Assembly: GCA_028023455.1 (NCBI GenBank)
Contig: JAQFVV010000032.1
Location: forward strand, 5,516,392 to 5,580,391
DNA: 64,000 bases
Origin: Epiperipatus broadwayi
Lineage: Eukaryota > Onychophora > Udeonychophora > Euonychophora > Peripatidae
Direction: 5' to 3'
Position numbers and translations under genes: made by a program
Shown: positions 60,801 to 64,000 of the stretch, piece by piece
How positions within the stretch are numbered: position 1 is the stretch's first letter
Layout: every line of letters begins with the position of its first letter
The notes under the pieces: generated by a model
Seen by the model: only the letters and a program-made list of their open reading frames with translations
What the model was told of the DNA's origin: nothing
The model's database searches: none

Positions 60801-62751
60801 AAATTCCATCTAAAGTATGTATTTATTTAATTTATTTTATCCCAAGTGTATTTTCTAATTATTTTGCAATTGCAATGAATTATACAGCATTACAGTTTAA
60901 TGTATTTTTATACATATGACTAGATGCTTTCAATAATTTTATTGTAAGTTATGCTGTCTATGAATATAACTATAATGTATATTAAAAATCCTTCTGTACA
61001 TGTGTATACTTCCATTGTTTAAATTGGGGTTGACAATGTTTAAACTGAAAAAATTCTCATACATATCATTGAATAATATCAATTAATTTAAATTATCTTA
61101 AAAATCACTTGTGTGTTTGATGTAATATTCATTCTTTTTAATCTGATTCCAACAACTCTCTATATAAGAATGTGAGGTAATGAAAAAAAAATGGATTGGC
61201 CTTTTCTCTTTTCATAAAAATTATTGTCTTAGTCTGTGGTTATAGAGTATTCATTTAAATATACCAATTGCATGACTATTAATCTCAAAATATTATATAT
61301 AAGTAAGCACTGGAAATATTTTAATACTTATATGTTAAACACATATTTAGAAAATATTTGCATTGATAAAAATAGATCATTCAACTATTTATTTCTTATG
61401 TGGATTACACTCTTCTATAAGTCAAAGTACCTTATAAACAGCTAAAAAGATATAAGTTTACTATCGAAAAATTTTTTTAAGGCTGACTGGAACTCAAATT
61501 TAAAATCCAGTTTGTGAGTATGCTAGATTGGGATGTTTTTATTACTACATTGAGTCCTTTTTAACTTTTTATATACATATACTTTTTTTTTGCGATTAGC
61601 CTGATTTAAAATATCTTTCACCAAATATTAACAGTTTAAATAAATGCTGTGACTACCATAAATATTGATTGTTAGGTCAATAGATTTCTAACGTCATCCA
61701 TTAAATTTTATGATTATGTAAGGTACTTTTTCATTTTCTTTTTTATTGTAGATTTTCACATTTGTTTTATTGCTTTAGTCACAACTGGCTTGAAAAGTTA
61801 ACAGCTGTAAGGAAACTAATTATCACACATGTAGTGAAGTTAATAAATAAAAGCAAGTTGTTGAAATTAACAAATTTATTTCAGTTAATAATTAAATGAA
61901 TATTAATCGGTTAAGTAAATATTAAAAAGTTAATTTAATTTTATATGTAATAAAGAAATACACAAGGCAATTTTTACCAAAATAATTACTCATATATATA
62001 TATTCACGTATACATTATGTATATATTATTTATGGATCTTTAAAACTTTATTAAGAATTATATTAATATTTTATTATTACAGATTGTAAAAATAGTTTTT
62101 TTTAGTATTTAGAGAGCCCTTATACAAAAGTTTTGTGTGAATCGTTTTATATTTTTTAAAAAGTTAACAACTTTAAAAAAATTGAAAGAAAGAAAACGAT
62201 ATTAAATCAATGTAAAATAAAATTATGATAACCATACGTGGATTAAAATAAAATAGCCTGTTCCCGATCAATATCTCATGAAGAGACGACAAAGAAAAAG
62301 GCATTACTTTCAAGGGCTTTCCTGAGTAAAAGGATTTTTGAAATTTTTCTTTATTTATTGCTCGATGTTGGACAGTTAGCTTTGTTATCTATAGGTAGGC
62401 TACTGGAAAAAAAAAGTGTGTGCCTAATAAAAATCTTTTTTTTTAGTTTTCCCTGATTATGGTTTAAATACAGATTATGGATATGATAAAAGAATGCACT
62501 ACTCTATATTAAAATATATCTTTCAATTATATATAATCTTTGCTCAGTTAAAAATTATCTTATTTAACTCTATTGATTTTTGTTTTTAAATTGGAGCATT
62601 TTTAAATCTGTAAATTTATTATGAATGAATTTATCTTACTTAGACATTACATATATCAAGTAATTAATTACATAAATGTCATTAAAAAAATTAAGAAGGT
62701 TTTGAAAAAATATCTTTATAAGCTTATTACCAACATTTGTTTTACTATATA
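60801..62751. other. AT-rich interval, no gene seen
   Basis: A+T-rich. A slightly more complex patch with several CpGs is at 62,230-62,420. No coding. Confidence 0.5.
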
Positions 62752-62800
62752 TGGCTGGTCCATAAGCACTGCATCATTGCAGCACCCCAGAAAAAAATTA
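62752..62800 (-). mobile_element. hAT-like terminal fragment
   Basis: On the minus strand TTTTTTTCTGGGGTGCTGCA followed by ATGATGCAGTGC parallels the terminus at 63,421-63,479 (TTTTTAAGCAGGGGTGCTGC, then TTTATTACAGT). It is a second, shorter end of the same kind. Confidence 0.35.
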
Positions 62801-63420
62801 ATTATTGAATTTATGACTGAAAATATCAATAATGTAACAATCAGTTAACATTTTGCATAATTATTATGTAAATACAACTAATTAAACCATTTTTAAAATA
62901 AAATTATTTTAAGTGATGTTTGAGATTCTGAATTCAGTAAGTACACTGAGGTTTAGTTATCAATGCAGATAACCAGCACCATTGGAACTGTTCCTTCCAC
63001 AGTGTCAATAGGTATTTGAGAATGGTGTGATTATCTAATTTGGTTTCTCTTCAGAGTGAATACATTTTTTGTTGGTTTTATTTAGGATGAGTAATAAAAT
63101 ATTCTGCTATTTTTTTTGTAATTAACATTTATAAATTAACATGTAAATATTTATTACAAAAAAATATAATAAAAGAAATATTTTAAATATTTATCATGCT
63201 GAGTGTTAGTGTTCAATATATAAAAAAATTTTCATTATATTAATAAATTTAAAAAAAAATAAAGATCAATTTACTCTTAATATTATTATTTGTCAAATAG
63301 CAGTTAGTAAAACAAAAAATAATATTCAATCTTTTAACAATGATTGGTACAAAAAAAAAAAAAAATGGTTGTGTGGTTGTGAAATTAGAAATGCTCTGGT
63401 TTCTTTTCCTTTTTTACTTT
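62801..63420. other. AT-rich interval between hAT-like fragments
   Basis: Nothing recognised. A more complex patch lies at 62,925-63,060. Confidence 0.5.
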
Positions 63421-63479
63421 TTGGCAGCAATACTGTAATAAAGCAGCACCCCTGCTTAAAAATTTTGTGAACACCACTG
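63421..63479 (-). mobile_element. hAT-like terminus
   Basis: The minus strand begins CAGTGGTGTTCACAAAATTT then TTAAGCAGGGGTGCTGC. CAGTGGT...CA-A..TTTTT...GGGG is the general look of hAT transposon ends. No partner terminus in the opposite orientation was found, so the element is a fragment. Confidence 0.4.
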
Positions 63480-64000
63480 TATATACATAACTGTTATGTT
63501 GTAAACCATATATATATATAATCTTTAAAAAAAAAAACTAAATAAAAAAGGTTATTAAGTATTTTTAAAAACTTTTTAAAGGTTTAGTTTTTTAAAAAAA
63601 AAAAAAAGAAAGAAAGAAGTGTTCTTATCAGCCATAGCTGTTTTGTTTTACCAGTTTTGTACTGCTCAGAAATTAAGAGTCTTAAAATGATTTCTCTTCA
63701 TTCCTATTCCAATTTTGGAGTACTTATTCCATATTTCTAAAAAATGTAATTTTTTGTAGAACTATGTGATGCCAAATATTAGAAATAAATACTTAGTTGT
63801 CTCTACCATTGTCAGATTGTTTAAGGTGCTATAACTAAAACCCATTAATTAGATATAATAAAGAAGTCAAAGAAGAAATAAATAAGAATAACAAGAAGAA
63901 TATACCAAGAAAGATGAACTTGGAGAGATACAAAATATTTATTAAGCACAATTAAAATAAATTTTGTCCAAGGAATCTGCTAGCTTCTATTGTCTACACA
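63480..64000. other. AT-rich interval to window end
   Basis: Poly-A runs near 63,523 and 63,595. No gene. Confidence 0.55.

Overview
This is an intergenic stretch of a very A+T-rich animal genome made almost entirely of decayed and nested mobile elements. I found no host protein-coding gene, no rRNA and no intact tRNA. The evidence for an animal nuclear genome is decayed non-LTR retrotransposons of animal type, tRNA-derived SINEs, TTAA- and TA-flanked DNA transposon relics, foldback MITEs, long trinucleotide and GATA microsatellites, and CpG depletion outside a few patches. A lophotrochozoan such as a mollusc, or a cnidarian, would fit, but the sequence alone does not settle the taxon.

Layout. 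1-2,820: a LINE on + with decayed reverse transcriptase, a C-terminal zinc-knuckle motif and a compound trinucleotide tail. 3.8-20.4 kb: LINE fragments at 7.9-8.4, 12.5-12.7 and 14.1-14.8 kb, plus small hairpin MITEs. 21.48-22.05 kb: a CpG-retaining, low-repeat segment, the best candidate for non-TE functional sequence. 25.5-29.6 kb: two copies of a piggyBac-like non-autonomous element (family A) beside a foldback family (H). 32.66-33.02 kb: a GATA tract. 33.09-34.06 kb: a TA-flanked TIR transposon. 35.0-36.2 kb: a second zinc-knuckle LINE, on -. 38.2 kb: a tRNA-derived SINE. 40.25-41.24 kb: a degenerate tandem array. 57.6-60.8 kb: a nearly full-length but heavily broken RTE-like LINE with endonuclease and reverse transcriptase relics.

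The most interesting part is 41.57-53.53 kb. Two related elements lie in opposite orientation (41,571-44,062 and 47,923-53,526), with a third, related-looking element between them (44,242-46,816). Their ends read TGTAAC or a close variant, and each abuts a TA-dinucleotide tract. This suggests a transposon group with a preference for TA microsatellites. The right-hand copy is a nesting site: it contains a near-perfect 71-bp-arm hairpin, a further insertion starting TGTAACG, and a family A element. The family A element is flanked by TTAA on both sides, and the left-hand copy preserves the matching empty TTAA site at 42,169-42,172. Just downstream, at 54.0-54.6 kb, is a foldback with arms of about 290 bp, and at 56.3-56.7 kb another with arms of about 165 bp. 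Relatives of both occur elsewhere in the window as single arms.

Nothing here forms a pathway. The elements relate by nesting and by shared families. The functional possibilities are double-stranded RNA from the hairpins and regulation from the CpG-retaining segment, both inferred.
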